DNA from: Polychytrium aggregatum
Lineage: Eukaryota; Chytridiomycota; Chytridiomycetes; Polychytriales
Reading direction: 5' to 3'
Assembly (NCBI RefSeq): GCF_025602895.1
Contig: NW_026516318.1
Location: forward strand, 1 to 64,000
Length of the DNA stretch: 64,000 bases
In this document: piece by piece, positions 8,956 to 19,376 of the stretch
How the letters are laid out: each line of letters begins with the position of its first letter
How positions within the stretch are numbered: the stretch's first letter is position 1
Translations under genes and position numbers: made by a program
The notes under the pieces: model-generated
Database searches by the model: none
What the model saw: the letters and a program-made list of their open reading frames with translations, nothing else
Told to the model about the DNA's origin: nothing

Positions 8956-11241
8956 ATGTCCAAGGACAGACCCCAGCAGTCCCTTCTCCCGGCCTCGACC
9001 ATCGCTGTCGGCAGCTTGATCTTCAAGCGCAAGGAGCGACCCGTGGCCACCCCTTCCTCCCCCGCCAAGCGTCGCCTGTCCTTGCCCGACGCAATGACCA
9101 TGCTCCCCAGGCCGGAGCATGACGAGCGTCTCCCCGAGTCCGAGTTCCCGTCCGTGTCCGTGCCCGAGTCCAGGCTCCCGGCCCCGCCCGAGTTCAGGTT
9201 CCCGGCCGAACCCGACTTTTCGTTCCCGCCCTTGGACCGCGCTGCCGCCCGTGCCGCCGTCGACATTGATGAACTGGAGGACATCAATGTCGAAGAAGAC
9301 CTCAGCCCGGACCAAGAGCCTGACGCTGAGCCCTCGTCCTCCTGTGCCGACCAAGACCACCCTGCCGAGTCCCTGGCTCCCGTGTCCTCCTCCGCCGCTC
9401 CCCACCAAGACCACTGTGCCATGGACATTGTTGTCCAGCCCAGTGCCGACGTCGTCTCGGTTCCTTGGCGCGACGAGTTCTGGCGCAAGTGGCACGCCTC
9501 GTCCGACGTCGATGATCAGAAGGCTGCAACCCAGATCATCGACGTCACCAAGATGAACAACCAGCTGTGGATGGCCGTGACCGCCAAGCTGCAGTGCACT
9601 GTCCTGTGCCGCAAGTGCAAGCTCGCCTCGGCCGATCCCTGGATCGTCGTCAAGCACGGCAAGGACGAGCTCCAGCTCAAGTGTCCCCAGGCCCTCGAGG
9701 ACGGACCCTGCCCCGGCCAGATGTCGGCCTTCCAGTTCTGGGCCCACATGAGCCGCACCACCAAGGAGTCCCGCAAGCTGTTTGTGGATGCGTTCTCGGA
9801 CAAGTTCAAGGAGAACTTCCACACCAAGTGCGGCCTCAAGACCATGGACAAGCAGCGCGCCGTCCCCCGTGGTGCCTCTGAAGGCGCCCCTCGAGCAGCC
9901 CCTGCTTCCACTGCTGACCCCGTCGATCCAGCTCGTCGAGCTGTTGATGCTGTTGGCACTGCGTCCCCTGTCCCCAAGGCCAGGCCCGTCCTTCCGCCCC
10001 GACCCGTCGTCAAGGCCAAGACCCCTCCTCCGTCCCAGGCTCCCGTCCCTGCGATGAAACCCGAGGAGGCCCTCGCTATCCTCAAGCGAGAGGCTGACCG
10101 GGTGCAGTCCATCCTGTTCGAGGCACTCGTGGCCGACAACATGGATGCTGCCACCAAGGCCATGGTCCAGAAGATCGCCAAGTCCAATGTGGCAATCAGC
10201 CGTGCCACGGAGCAGCTCCGCAAGTCTGTTGCCAACAAGACTGCCACCCCCAAGACCCAGTCCCCCGGTTCCAAGACCCAGTCCTCCGGCTCCCTCCCTG
10301 GCTCTGCCCCTGTTTCCGCCCCGTCTCCCTCGTACAAGGCCGCTCTCTTGAAGAACGTTCGGGAGGCCGAGAGCCGTGTCGGCCGCATGTCCGAGGCCAG
10401 CCAGCTCGACGAATGGAAGAGGATGCTGACCACCGGCCGAATGCCAGGCTCCTCCAAGCCGATCCAGCCCAACCAGCACCGCCAGCCAGTCCTTGTCCCC
10501 GGGACGGTCGCCAACTCTGAGCTCCGGAACGACAAGTTCAGGGAGGCCGTCACCAACATGGACTGGCTGTACGTCGAGGGCATCCGCTGTGGCGACCTCG
10601 GCAGTGTCCGCCGCAACCTCAAGCGATGCGGCATCGACACCAGGGAGTTGGCCGAGATCAACTTCCCTGAGGCCACGGTCATGGAGGTCCTTGTCCGCGA
10701 CAAATCCAACAAGGCCGACCTTGGTGCCCGTCTGGAGTCGCTGTCGTCCACACATGGCAGGGTCAGGGTCGTACCGGCCTACGACGTCATCCATGGTCTC
10801 AAGCACCATGGACTGGCCCTGTCCCGATCCGATGCCATCAAGAACTTTATGGCAAAGTCCCTCCGCCAGGCAGCCAAGGCCAAGACCGCCCCTGTCCGCC
10901 GCTGCATCCAGATGCGCATCCCCGAGGAGTACCGCGACGAGTACGACTCGCTCCTCAAGAAGGCCCTATCCGGCAAGGAGGTCAAGCGGGCGGACATCAC
11001 CGCCGTCCCCAAGGTCCCTGGTTCTGCCGCTGCCGCTGCCTCGTCGTCTGCCTCTGCCGCTGCCGCTACCGCTGCCCCTGCCGTTGTCGTTGCTGTCGCT
11101 GCTGCTGCTGCCCCCGCCGCTGGTGCCTCGTCAAAGCCCAGCAAGCCTCACCCCGCCTACAGAGTCCCGCTGTCCGTCATGGACACTGACTCTGAAGGAG
11201 AGGGCCCCCGGGCCAGCAGCAGCGCTGCACGACTCCAATGA
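8956..11241 (+). CDS. Family-1 ORF1 protein, copy B (complete, 761 aa)
   Basis: This is the putative RNA-binding/nucleoprotein of the telomeric LINE. It starts at the first ATG (MSKDRPQQSL) after the tandem-repeat leader. The N-terminal 185 residues are Pro/acidic-rich and probably disordered. Around residue 215 is a Cys cluster (CRKC...LKCP...GPC) that looks like a zinc ribbon rather than the usual CCHC knuckles, next to the conserved AFQFWAHM. The C-terminal third holds a block shared with family 2 (EGIRCGDLG, VRRCIQMRIP), possibly an RRM-like fold. An Ala-rich run precedes the C-terminus. The stop overlaps the ORF2 start by ATGA, suggesting coupled translation. The frame is intact. Confidence 0.9.
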   Translation: MSKDRPQQSLLPASTIAVGSLIFKRKERPVATPSSPAKRRLSLPDAMTMLPRPEHDERLPESEFPSVSVPESRLPAPPEFRFPAEPDFSFPPLDRAAARAAVDIDELEDINVEEDLSPDQEPDAEPSSSCADQDHPAESLAPVSSSAAPHQDHCAMDIVVQPSADVVSVPWRDEFWRKWHASSDVDDQKAATQIIDVTKMNNQLWMAVTAKLQCTVLCRKCKLASADPWIVVKHGKDELQLKCPQALEDGPCPGQMSAFQFWAHMSRTTKESRKLFVDAFSDKFKENFHTKCGLKTMDKQRAVPRGASEGAPRAAPASTADPVDPARRAVDAVGTASPVPKARPVLPPRPVVKAKTPPPSQAPVPAMKPEEALAILKREADRVQSILFEALVADNMDAATKAMVQKIAKSNVAISRATEQLRKSVANKTATPKTQSPGSKTQSSGSLPGSAPVSAPSPSYKAALLKNVREAESRVGRMSEASQLDEWKRMLTTGRMPGSSKPIQPNQHRQPVLVPGTVANSELRNDKFREAVTNMDWLYVEGIRCGDLGSVRRNLKRCGIDTRELAEINFPEATVMEVLVRDKSNKADLGARLESLSSTHGRVRVVPAYDVIHGLKHHGLALSRSDAIKNFMAKSLRQAAKAKTAPVRRCIQMRIPEEYRDEYDSLLKKALSGKEVKRADITAVPKVPGSAAAAASSSASAAAATAAPAVVVAVAAAAAPAAGASSKPSKPHPAYRVPLSVMDTDSEGEGPRASSSAARLQ

Positions 11242-13909
11242 ATCCACACCCCTCGCAGGGAGGCGGCAGGGCCCAGACATCCCTGACCGTCGCTTCCTTC
11301 AATGTCTGTGGCATCAACGTCAACGACGTTGAACTCAAGAACCTCATCGACACCAACGACATCGACTTTGTCGGTGTCCAAGAAACCCTCGCCGACCTCG
11401 AACCCCGCAGCCCTCTCTGTGGCTATGCCGTCAAGGTCCCTGGTCCCCGTTGCCGCGCCGGTAGAGGCATCGCCATCCTCTACAACCCGGCCAGGATCGA
11501 CCCGCACGACTTCACCAACATTGAAGTCAGCGACAAGGGCGACGCCATGTGGGTGACATACAAACACGTCATCCACATCGGCAACTTCTACCTGTCCCCG
11601 AGCCTCAAGCTGGACGACTACCGCGAGGCCCTCCAGTCGATCCACACCAAGGCCGCCCTCCCCGACGCCCAGGTCATTGTGGTGGGTGACTTCAATGCCC
11701 ACCTCAGTGCCCTGAGCGGACTGCCCACGCCGCTCCGTGGCAGGGAGAAGATCCTCGAGGACACTGTCTCCCGCGCCGGTCTCCGCGTTGTGCCTCCAGC
11801 TGTGATCCCGACCCACACCCGGCAGCGGGGTCCCAGCTGGACAACGATCGACTACATCTTTGTGTCGCATCGCCAGGCCAACAACGACCCGCTGCTGCAG
11901 GTCGACACTGCCGGTGCCTTCCGTGGCCAGTCCGACCACTTCCCCATCTGGGCGACTCTGCGGGTACAGCCAAAGTACTACCCAAAGGTCGACCAATGGC
12001 AGTGGAAGATCGCCCAGCTCGAGGATCCTGCCGTCCGCGCCCAGTACCTCTTGGCGCTGCTGGACGAGCGCGAACGCGGTCTGCAGCGCATCCAGGCTGC
12101 ACTCCGGCCAATCTCAAGGGGATCGGTCATTCCGATCTCGGAGAGTGCGGCCCAGGACTGCATCGACCGCGCCTGGTCCATCATGATCGCCCTGATCACC
12201 ACCGCTGCCGACTCCACCATCGGCAAGGCTTCCATCAAGACCGTCTGGAAGGACCCGGCCCTGATCCCCGAGATGCGGCAGCTTCGCGAGAGGCGCCGCG
12301 ATCTCATCTACCAGCTCAAGTTGCCCGGGCTCTCCCTCCGCGTCGCCGAGGACAAGCGCGCCGAACTCCGCGCTGTCCGCAAACAAGAAAAGAACCTCAT
12401 CGTCCAGTCCCGCCGAGCAGCCGAGACCCTGGCCATGAACAAGCTGCACTCCCTCAACGCTTCCGAGGTCGCCAAGTCCCTGGCCGCCATGAAGAAGCGC
12501 AAGGAGCTCGACGACGCCTTCCACTTTGACAACTCGGACGAGGCCCTCGAGCGACTTGTGGTCCACTACGGCAAGGTCTCCTCGCACTCCCAGGACACCC
12601 CCGGTGCCGCCTTTGACCGGACCGTCGGCCCAAGACCCCTGGACACTGTTCCGCGCCTGCTCCCCGAGGACCGCTCCATTCCCCGATTGTCGTCGGACGA
12701 GGTGGCCGATGCCATCGTCAAGTCCCCCAAGCGCAAGTCTTCCGGCCCGGACAAGATCAAGGCCGAGATGCTGCACCCTGTCGCTCCCGTGGTCGCTCCC
12801 TGGCTCCGGGCCATCCTGCTGGCCGCCCTCAAGGCCTCCGTCGTCCCGACCGAGTGGAACACTGTCCTGATCCACCCGGTCTACAAGAACAAGGGTTCGA
12901 TCCTCGATCCGGCCATGTACCGGCCCATCGGGTTGACCCAGGTCCTCCGCAAGATCGCCGAGCGAGTCCTGCTGCCGTTCCTCACCCGCGAGATCGGCAT
13001 CATGGACATTGCCCAGGGAGGCTTCCGCCCGGACCGAGGCACCCTCGACCAGGTGTACTCGCTCGACGCTCTTGTCCGCATGAACAAGATCCGCGACGAC
13101 GAGTACAGCCTGGTCTTCCTCGACATCAAGGCCGCCTACGACACTGTCTGGCGGGAGCGCCTCTGGGACAAGATCGCCACCCGAGGTGCTGGTCCGGTCG
13201 CCGTCGGGGTCCTCAGGGCCATGTTCGACCGCACTCTTGTCCGCGTCGCCAGCAAGGGCCGCACGTCGCAGCCTGTGTGGCTGCAGAAGGGTCTCATCCA
13301 AGGCTCGGTCCTGAGTCCCCTTCTGTTCAGTGCCCACATTGACGACCTGCCTGGACTGCTCCGAGCCGAGGACGGACTTGTGCTTGCCTCGAGTCGCCAC
13401 CACCGTCTCCGGGTCAACTCGCTCTGGTTTGCCGATGACGGTGTCCTCATCTGTCCGGCTGGCCGCACCCAGGCCATGCTGGATATCTGCGAACGCCACA
13501 GCATCGACAACCGGTACCGCTTCTCGCCTCCCAAGTGCGAGGTGCTGTACTCGGCCTGCAACGTCGACCAGCTCCATCCCGCCAAGCTGTACGGCACCGA
13601 GCTGCCCAAGGTCCTCCAGTTCCGCTACCTCGGTGTCATGGTCGACATTGACGGATTCCGCCCGGACCTCCAGTTCGACAAGCTCCTCCGCAAGGTCCAC
13701 ATGGTCACCGACACCGTGGTTGGACTCGGCATCACCCTCGGCAAGGTCTCGGCCAAGACCATCACCCAGGTCTACAAGACCTTTGTGCGGCCGACCCTCG
13801 AATACGGGATGGCCATGGACATCCCCGACCCAGCTCTGCGCGACCGCCTCGACGACGCCCAGATGACGGCCCTCCGCACCATGTTCCGCGTCGGCCCCGG
13901 CACTCCCGT

Positions 13910-14218
13910 TGTAGGAGATGGTATCTCCGACGCTGTGCTGCGCGTACTGCGCGTACTGCGCGGCGCAGTGGGTCGTGACCTGTGCTGCGCTTTGCGTTTT
14001 CACGCACCGCAGGCAGGCCACCGCAGGGTATACCTGCGGGTTGCCCCCGTTCCCCCCGTTTGTCTGGAGTTCGGTTTTATCGTGAATAAACGTAAGTGCT
14101 CCCCGAGCTCACCCGTCCGCTAGAGTAGCCTAGCACCGCCCTGTTCTGCCCCGTCCTGTCTTGTCTTGTACCCCCTCCCTCCCCGTCTTGCCCCAACGTC
14201 CCAGTAGTGGACGTTACA
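13910..14218 (+). repeat. 5' LTR of the chromovirus
   Basis: This 309-bp LTR begins TGTAGGAGATGG and ends GACGTTACA. It contains AATAAA near 14093. The direct copy is at 19068-19376. Confidence 0.95.
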
Positions 14219-14340
14219 TGGTAGCATCGGAAATCCTCGTCTTGTTTTCGTCCTGTTTGTCCTCTTTCTAGATCCTCAAGCTGGATCCCGCCTCTCTTGC
14301 CGACCGACTCTCCTCTCTGTCCCTGGAGCCTGCCCCTGCC

Positions 14341-15162
14341 ATGAGCAACCCCCGCCCACTTCCGGAAGCCTTCCTCAAGACCTTCCGTGCCCCAGTGTTT
14401 ACTGGGAAGAGCCGCTCCTCCTCGGTGGAGGACTGGCTGCAGCAACTCGAGGACTACCTCGATGCTGCCCAAGTCGCCCCCACCCACCACATCGTCGCCG
14501 CCAAGCTCTGCTTAAAGGACCAGGCGTACCGTTGGTACCGCCGCCAAGGGTTCGACGAGCAGAGCGAAGGTGTGTTTGACGACTTCAAGGACCGCCTCCG
14601 TCGCCGCTTCGGCAGCCCCAATGCTGAACTCATTGCCCGTGACAAGCTATACTCTCTCGTGCAGCGTGGTTCTGTGACCCGCTACATCGAGGAGTTTGAA
14701 GACCTCTCCTCCCAGATTGAGGAGCTGGGCTCTGCTGATGCGATGTACCTCTTCCAGAAGGGCCTCAAGCCCAAGATCAGAGAGTACATCGCCAGCAACC
14801 CTGATGCCCGCAAGTCCCTGGACGTGATGATGGACGTTGCCGAGAACCTCGACAACGTCCAGTACCATGGCCGCCAGTTCTACCCGCAGCTGGCAGGCGG
14901 CCATCGGTCTCATCACGTCCCAGCCCGTCCGCCTCGCCCGGCCCCGCCCGCAAGACCCATGCCTGAGCCCATGGACGTTGACGTCAACGCCATGGAGGCT
15001 CGTGGCCCTCCCCGCTCCCGGTTCCAGCAAGCTGCCACTGTCTCCCCCAAGGACAGACAGAAGCAGGAGGACCTCCGCCATGGTTCCTGCTTCTTCTGTC
15101 ACCGACCGGGACACCAGGCCAAGGAGTGCCCCATGAAGTCGGGAAACGGCCGACCCTACTAG
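14341..15162 (+). CDS. gag: Gag protein of the chromovirus
   Basis: This is a 273-aa capsid/nucleocapsid protein starting [11 protein letters not shown], 122 bp after the left LTR. The capsid region shows the typical Ty3 gag pattern ([16 protein letters not shown], later [19 protein letters not shown]). One zinc knuckle, [14 protein letters not shown] (C-x2-C-x4-H-x4-C), lies close to the C-terminus. Pol is in the -1 frame, and the last codons carry a G_GGA_AAC slippery site in the correct phase, so Gag is the zero-frame product and Gag-Pol the frameshift product. Confidence 0.93.
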   Translation: MSNPRPLPEAFLKTFRAPVFTGKSRSSSVEDWLQQLEDYLDAAQVAPTHHIVAAKLCLKDQAYRWYRRQGFDEQSEGVFDDFKDRLRRRFGSPNAELIARDKLYSLVQRGSVTRYIEEFEDLSSQIEELGSADAMYLFQKGLKPKIREYIASNPDARKSLDVMMDVAENLDNVQYHGRQFYPQLAGGHRSHHVPARPPRPAPPARPMPEPMDVDVNAMEARGPPRSRFQQAATVSPKDRQKQEDLRHGSCFFCHRPGHQAKECPMKSGNGRPY

Positions 15163-18100
15163 GTGGCTCTGGAGCCCTAGTAGGAGACCAACGCCGTGGA
15201 TTGCTCAATGCAGTCCACGCGTCTCCAGAGGAAGTTCACCTCGCCCCCTCCCCCGAAGGAGAAACAAACCAAGTGTTGTGCGTCGTGCGAGAGGTGCATG
15301 GTGGCGCAAGCCGCCTGCCTCTCCACGAACGTGAAGAGAAAACCAAAATTGAAAACCAAAACAAAAAAGAAAATCAAGAACCCTTGAGGGACAGGACCGC
15401 CTGTGCCCTCACCCCTGTCAAGTCGTGTGTGTCGGATGCTTCCGACATGTGTCCGCAAGCCGTGGACGTCGTGTGCAATGGCGTGCTGACGCCGCAGGCC
15501 CCCGCAATGGCCGAACCCTATCCAAAATGTCCGAGTGGCCGTGATGAAGCCAACCAAGACCAAGTGTCGCCCGTTCCCCCAAGTCAAGTCATGGTGCAGG
15601 AGGCTGTGCAGGAGGACCATGAAGAGTCCCTGCTGTACCTCCCTGCCACCGTCCAAGGTCACACCGTCCGAATGATGGTGGACTCTGGAGCAAGCTGCAA
15701 CTTTGTCAGCAGACGCTTGCTCCAGGAGCTCAACATACATGCAACCAAGAAGAAGTCGCCGATGAGTGTGGCGCTTGCAGACGATCGTGTGCAGCAGTGC
15801 ACACACCAAGTGGTCCTGCGAGTGGCCCTCCATCCCAAGTACCATCCTGTCCTGTTGTTCCAAGTGATCGACACCAAGTTCGATGCCATCCTCGGCATGA
15901 GCTGGCTTGCTCGTGCCGAGCCGACTCCAGTCGTCGACTGGAAAGGCCGCACTGTCCGTGTTGGCCCTGACATTGTCCTGCAGGGCATGGCCTCACCCAA
16001 CATGCCACCTCTCCTCTCAGCCATGCAATTCAAGAGGCTGATCAAGAAGGACACGTCGTTCCTCTGTGTCGTGCGTGAGGTCGACGACACCGACCAAGCC
16101 GGTCCCGGTCCCCCGCCTGTGGTGACCAAGCTGCTCGACGAGTACAAGGACGTATTCCCCGACCAGTTGCCACAATGCCTGCCACCCCAACGCACCGTCG
16201 ATCATCGCATCGACATCGAACCAGGCTCGTCGCCTCCGTCAAGACCGACGTACCAACTGTCGCTGACGGAGATGGACGAACTCAAGCGCCAGTTGGATGA
16301 CCTCCTCGCCCATGGGTTCATCCGCCCGAGCCAGTCACCGTATGGTGCACCAGTGCTCTTTGTCAAGAAGAAAGAAGGTGATCTCAGGATGTGCGTCGAC
16401 TATCGCGCACTAAACAAACAGACCATCAAGAACACCTACCCGTTGCCCAGGATCGACGAGTTGATGGATCGTCTGAGTGGAGCAAAGGTCTTTAGCAAGA
16501 TAGACCTCCGCTCAGGCTACCATCAGATCCGCATCCACGAGGATGATGTCCACAAGACCGCCTTCAGGACTCGCTACGGACTGTACGAGTTCCTAGTGCT
16601 GCCGTTCGGATTGACGAACGCACCTGCCACGTTCATGCAGCTGATGAACGATGTGTTCCGCCAAGAGCTCGACAACTCTGTCATCGTGTACCTGGATGAT
16701 ATCCTTGTGTACAGCAAGGATGAAGCGACCCATGAAGGTCATGTCGCCCGCGTGCTGGCCAAGCTACGCGAGCACAAGTTGTATGCCAAACTGTCCAAGT
16801 GTGAGTTCTTCAAGAATCAAGTCCCGTTCCTGGGACACGTTGTCTCAGGAAGAGGAATCGAAGTCGACCCCGCCAAGGTCAAGTCTGTGGTCGAGTGGCC
16901 GCCGCTCGCATGCGTCTCTGACGTGCAGTCGTTTCTCGGTCTCGTCAACTACTACCGCCGATTCATCCCCGATCTGGCGCGCACTGCCGGTCCACTCACA
17001 GACCTACTCCGCAAAGAGTGCCCCTTCGTGTGGGACCACCCACAACGCCAAGCGTTCGAGACCCTCAAGCACGCCTTGACGAACGCTCCTGTCCTCGCTG
17101 TGTTCGACCCGAACACGGATGTCTCCGTGCACACCGACGCCTCCGACTTTGCGGTGGGAGCTGTTTTGATGCAGGAGGGAAGGCCCGTTGCCTTCGAGTC
17201 GCGCAAACTGTCCCAACACGAGATCAACTATCCCGTGCACGAGAAGGAGCAGCTTGCGATCATCTACGCGCTGCAGAAGTTCCGAGTGTACCTCCACGGT
17301 ACCGCCAAGCCCTTCAAGATTGTGACGGACCACCAGTCACTGCGTTACCTCGACACCAAGAAGAACCTGAGCCGACGCCAAGCGCGATGGATGGAGTTCC
17401 TCGCCGAGTACAACTACGAGGTTGTATACCAGAAAGGCAAACTCAATGTGGTGCCTGACGCACTGTCCCGACGCCCCGACTACCAATTGGCGTCACTGTA
17501 CGAGTCGACTGTCAGTGTCGACAACACGATGCTGGATGTTGTCCGAGACAACATCGCCAACGACAAACAGTTCGGAGAACTGTTCCGAAAGGTGTCTAAG
17601 CTCCCCAAGGACGACGAATCATCCGAGTACACAGTGCGTGATGGCCTGCTCCTCCTGAAGAAGGACAGCCGTGTCTGTGTGCCGGACATTCCGTCGTTGA
17701 AGACCAAGTTGCTCCAAGAGGTCCACGACTCGCCCCTCGCTGGACACTTTGGAGTCGAGAAGACATACGACCGACTGGCCAAAGTCGCATACTGGCCTGG
17801 AATGAAGCGCACCGTCGAGAAGTACATCGAGTCCTGCCATACCTGCAAGATGGTCAAGTCACGCACGACCCGAGAGCAAGGATTGCTGCAACCCCTGCCT
17901 GTTCCCGACCGCCCCTGGACCAGCATGTCCATGGATCTCATCACGCATCTACCGACGACCAAGTTGGACCACGATGCAATCGCTGTCTTTGTCGACAGGT
18001 TCAGCAAGATGGCACACTTTGTGCCGTGCCAGACGACATGCTCCGCGCCTGACCTTGCACTGCTGTTCTTCAAGCATGTGTTCAAGCACCACGGCCTCCC

Positions 18101-19058
18101 AAAGTCCATCGTCAGTGATCGAGACCCCCGATTCACCTCCTTGTTTTGGACAAGTCTGTTCGACCATCTCGGCACCAAGCTGAACATGTCAACCTCGCAC
18201 CACCAACAAACGGATGGACAGTCCGAGCGGACGATCCGCACCCTCGAGCAATACCTGAGGACATACGCCTCGACCAGCCAAGACGACTGGGACATACAGC
18301 TGAGTCATGCAGAGTTTGCATACAACACCGCCAAGTCGAGCACAACTGGCTTGAGCCCCTTTGAGGCGCTCTACGGATTCCAGCCTGATGTTCCCACCTC
18401 CTTGACACTGACCGAGTCCACGGCTGGATTGCCTCCCAAACCAAGTGCCTTTGTCAAAGATCATCAAGTCCGACACAAGATGATCGCCGACGCGCTCACG
18501 GATGCGCAACAAGTGATGGCGAAGTACTACGACCGCCGACACCAGGATGTCTCCTTTGAAGTTGGAGACCTTGTCTACCTGGACGCCGACAACATCAAGG
18601 TCCCCGAAGCCCAGTCAAAGAAGTTGTTGCCCAAGTACCGAGGACCGTTCAAGATAGCGGCCCGACCCAGTCCCCTCAACTACCTGTTGGACTTGCCACC
18701 TGGAAGCAAGCTCCATCCTGTCTTCCATGTGTCCAAGCTGCGTCGCCACACGACCCGCAGTCCAGCACAGTTCCCCGACGCCGACGAAGGTGTCCCGGAC
18801 GACGCACCACTGGAAGACGACCTCGGACAATACTATACTCAAGAATATGAAGTCGAAAGGATCGTGAGGCACAAGAAAGTGGCTGATGGGTCACTTCGGT
18901 TTTATGTCAAGTGGGTTGGTTACCCACACTCGGGCAACACATGGCAAACACTGGAGGACTTGTCCCATGCACCCGAGGAGCTGAGTAAATACGGTAAACA
19001 CCTCGAGGAGCCCCAAATAAAGAGCACACGCAGGGCTCCTCGCAGGAAGCCTTCTTAA
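15126..19058 (+). CDS. pol: Pol polyprotein of the chromovirus (PR-RT-RNaseH-IN-chromodomain)
   Basis: The 1310-codon frame is probably entered by -1 frameshifting at 15147 rather than at its first ATG (15126). Domains, with approximate residues: aspartic protease MMVDSGAS (186); RT with [11 protein letters not shown] (522); RNase H starting [12 protein letters not shown] (670); integrase zinc finger H...H...CHTC (870-905); integrase catalytic core with D in MDLITHLP (937), D in VSDRDPRF (997) and E in GQSERTIR (about 1033); and a C-terminal chromodomain, [11 protein letters not shown]...FYVKWVGY (1241-1280). Every catalytic motif is present, so the element looks competent. The chromodomain implies targeting to histone-marked chromatin, a family property. 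Confidence 0.95.
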   Translation: MPHEVGKRPTLLGGSGALVGDQRRGLLNAVHASPEEVHLAPSPEGETNQVLCVVREVHGGASRLPLHEREEKTKIENQNKKENQEPLRDRTACALTPVKSCVSDASDMCPQAVDVVCNGVLTPQAPAMAEPYPKCPSGRDEANQDQVSPVPPSQVMVQEAVQEDHEESLLYLPATVQGHTVRMMVDSGASCNFVSRRLLQELNIHATKKKSPMSVALADDRVQQCTHQVVLRVALHPKYHPVLLFQVIDTKFDAILGMSWLARAEPTPVVDWKGRTVRVGPDIVLQGMASPNMPPLLSAMQFKRLIKKDTSFLCVVREVDDTDQAGPGPPPVVTKLLDEYKDVFPDQLPQCLPPQRTVDHRIDIEPGSSPPSRPTYQLSLTEMDELKRQLDDLLAHGFIRPSQSPYGAPVLFVKKKEGDLRMCVDYRALNKQTIKNTYPLPRIDELMDRLSGAKVFSKIDLRSGYHQIRIHEDDVHKTAFRTRYGLYEFLVLPFGLTNAPATFMQLMNDVFRQELDNSVIVYLDDILVYSKDEATHEGHVARVLAKLREHKLYAKLSKCEFFKNQVPFLGHVVSGRGIEVDPAKVKSVVEWPPLACVSDVQSFLGLVNYYRRFIPDLARTAGPLTDLLRKECPFVWDHPQRQAFETLKHALTNAPVLAVFDPNTDVSVHTDASDFAVGAVLMQEGRPVAFESRKLSQHEINYPVHEKEQLAIIYALQKFRVYLHGTAKPFKIVTDHQSLRYLDTKKNLSRRQARWMEFLAEYNYEVVYQKGKLNVVPDALSRRPDYQLASLYESTVSVDNTMLDVVRDNIANDKQFGELFRKVSKLPKDDESSEYTVRDGLLLLKKDSRVCVPDIPSLKTKLLQEVHDSPLAGHFGVEKTYDRLAKVAYWPGMKRTVEKYIESCHTCKMVKSRTTREQGLLQPLPVPDRPWTSMSMDLITHLPTTKLDHDAIAVFVDRFSKMAHFVPCQTTCSAPDLALLFFKHVFKHHGLPKSIVSDRDPRFTSLFWTSLFDHLGTKLNMSTSHHQQTDGQSERTIRTLEQYLRTYASTSQDDWDIQLSHAEFAYNTAKSSTTGLSPFEALYGFQPDVPTSLTLTESTAGLPPKPSAFVKDHQVRHKMIADALTDAQQVMAKYYDRRHQDVSFEVGDLVYLDADNIKVPEAQSKKLLPKYRGPFKIAARPSPLNYLLDLPPGSKLHPVFHVSKLRRHTTRSPAQFPDADEGVPDDAPLEDDLGQYYTQEYEVERIVRHKKVADGSLRFYVKWVGYPHSGNTWQTLEDLSHAPEELSKYGKHLEEPQIKSTRRAPRRKPS
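15141..15183 (+). promoter_or_regulatory. -1 ribosomal frameshift signal between gag and pol
   Basis: The heptamer G_GGA_AAC (15141-15147) is in exact X_XXY_YYZ phase with the gag frame. After an 8-nt spacer, CTACTAG (15156-15162) pairs with CTAGTAG (15177-15183). An inner GGCT/AGCC stem with a CTGG loop stacks above a 2-nt bulge. The gag stop TAG lies in the 5' arm of the stem. Confidence 0.85.
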
Positions 19059-19067
19059 GTGTGGGAG

Positions 19068-19376
19068 TGTAGGAGATGGTATCTCCGACGCTGTGCTGCG
19101 CGTACTGCGCGTACTGCGCGGCGCAGTGGGTCGTGACCTGTGCTGCGCTTTGCGTTTTCACGCACCGCAGGCAGGCCACCGCAGGGTATACCTGCGGGTT
19201 GCCCCCGTTCCCCCCGTTTGTCTGGAGTTCGGTTTTATCGTGAATAAACGTAAGTGCTCCCCGAGCTCACCCGTCCGCTAGAGTAGCCTAGCACCGCCCT
19301 GTTCTGCCCCGTCCTGTCTTGTCTTGTACCCCCTCCCTCCCCGTCTTGCCCCAACGTCCCAGTAGTGGACGTTACA
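19068..19376 (+). repeat. 3' LTR of the chromovirus
   Basis: This direct copy of the left LTR (309 bp) is preceded by a short purine-rich tract after the pol stop. Confidence 0.95.

Larger units (their letters stand above)
13910..19376 (+). mobile_element. Full-length Ty3 chromovirus inside copy B
   Basis: The element is 5467 bp with 309-bp LTRs (13910-14218, 19068-19376) that look identical and are TG...CA-ended. A primer-binding site starting TGGTAGCATCGG directly follows the left LTR. Its complement ends CTACCA, as fungal initiator-Met tRNAs do. A purine run (gtgggag) precedes the right LTR. Gag and a complete pol with chromodomain are intact, so it appears potentially autonomous. The flanks are odd: instead of 4-6 bp, an imperfect 24/22-bp direct repeat flanks it (13886-13909 and 19377-19398). 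Confidence 0.95.

Noticed and set aside
8689-10809. 706-codon minus-strand open frame over family-1 ORF1 (also 2470-3939 and 12114-14021 over ORF2)
   Set aside because: These are antisense shadows of GC-rich sense ORFs; the translations are low-complexity with no domain, and the pattern repeats in every copy.
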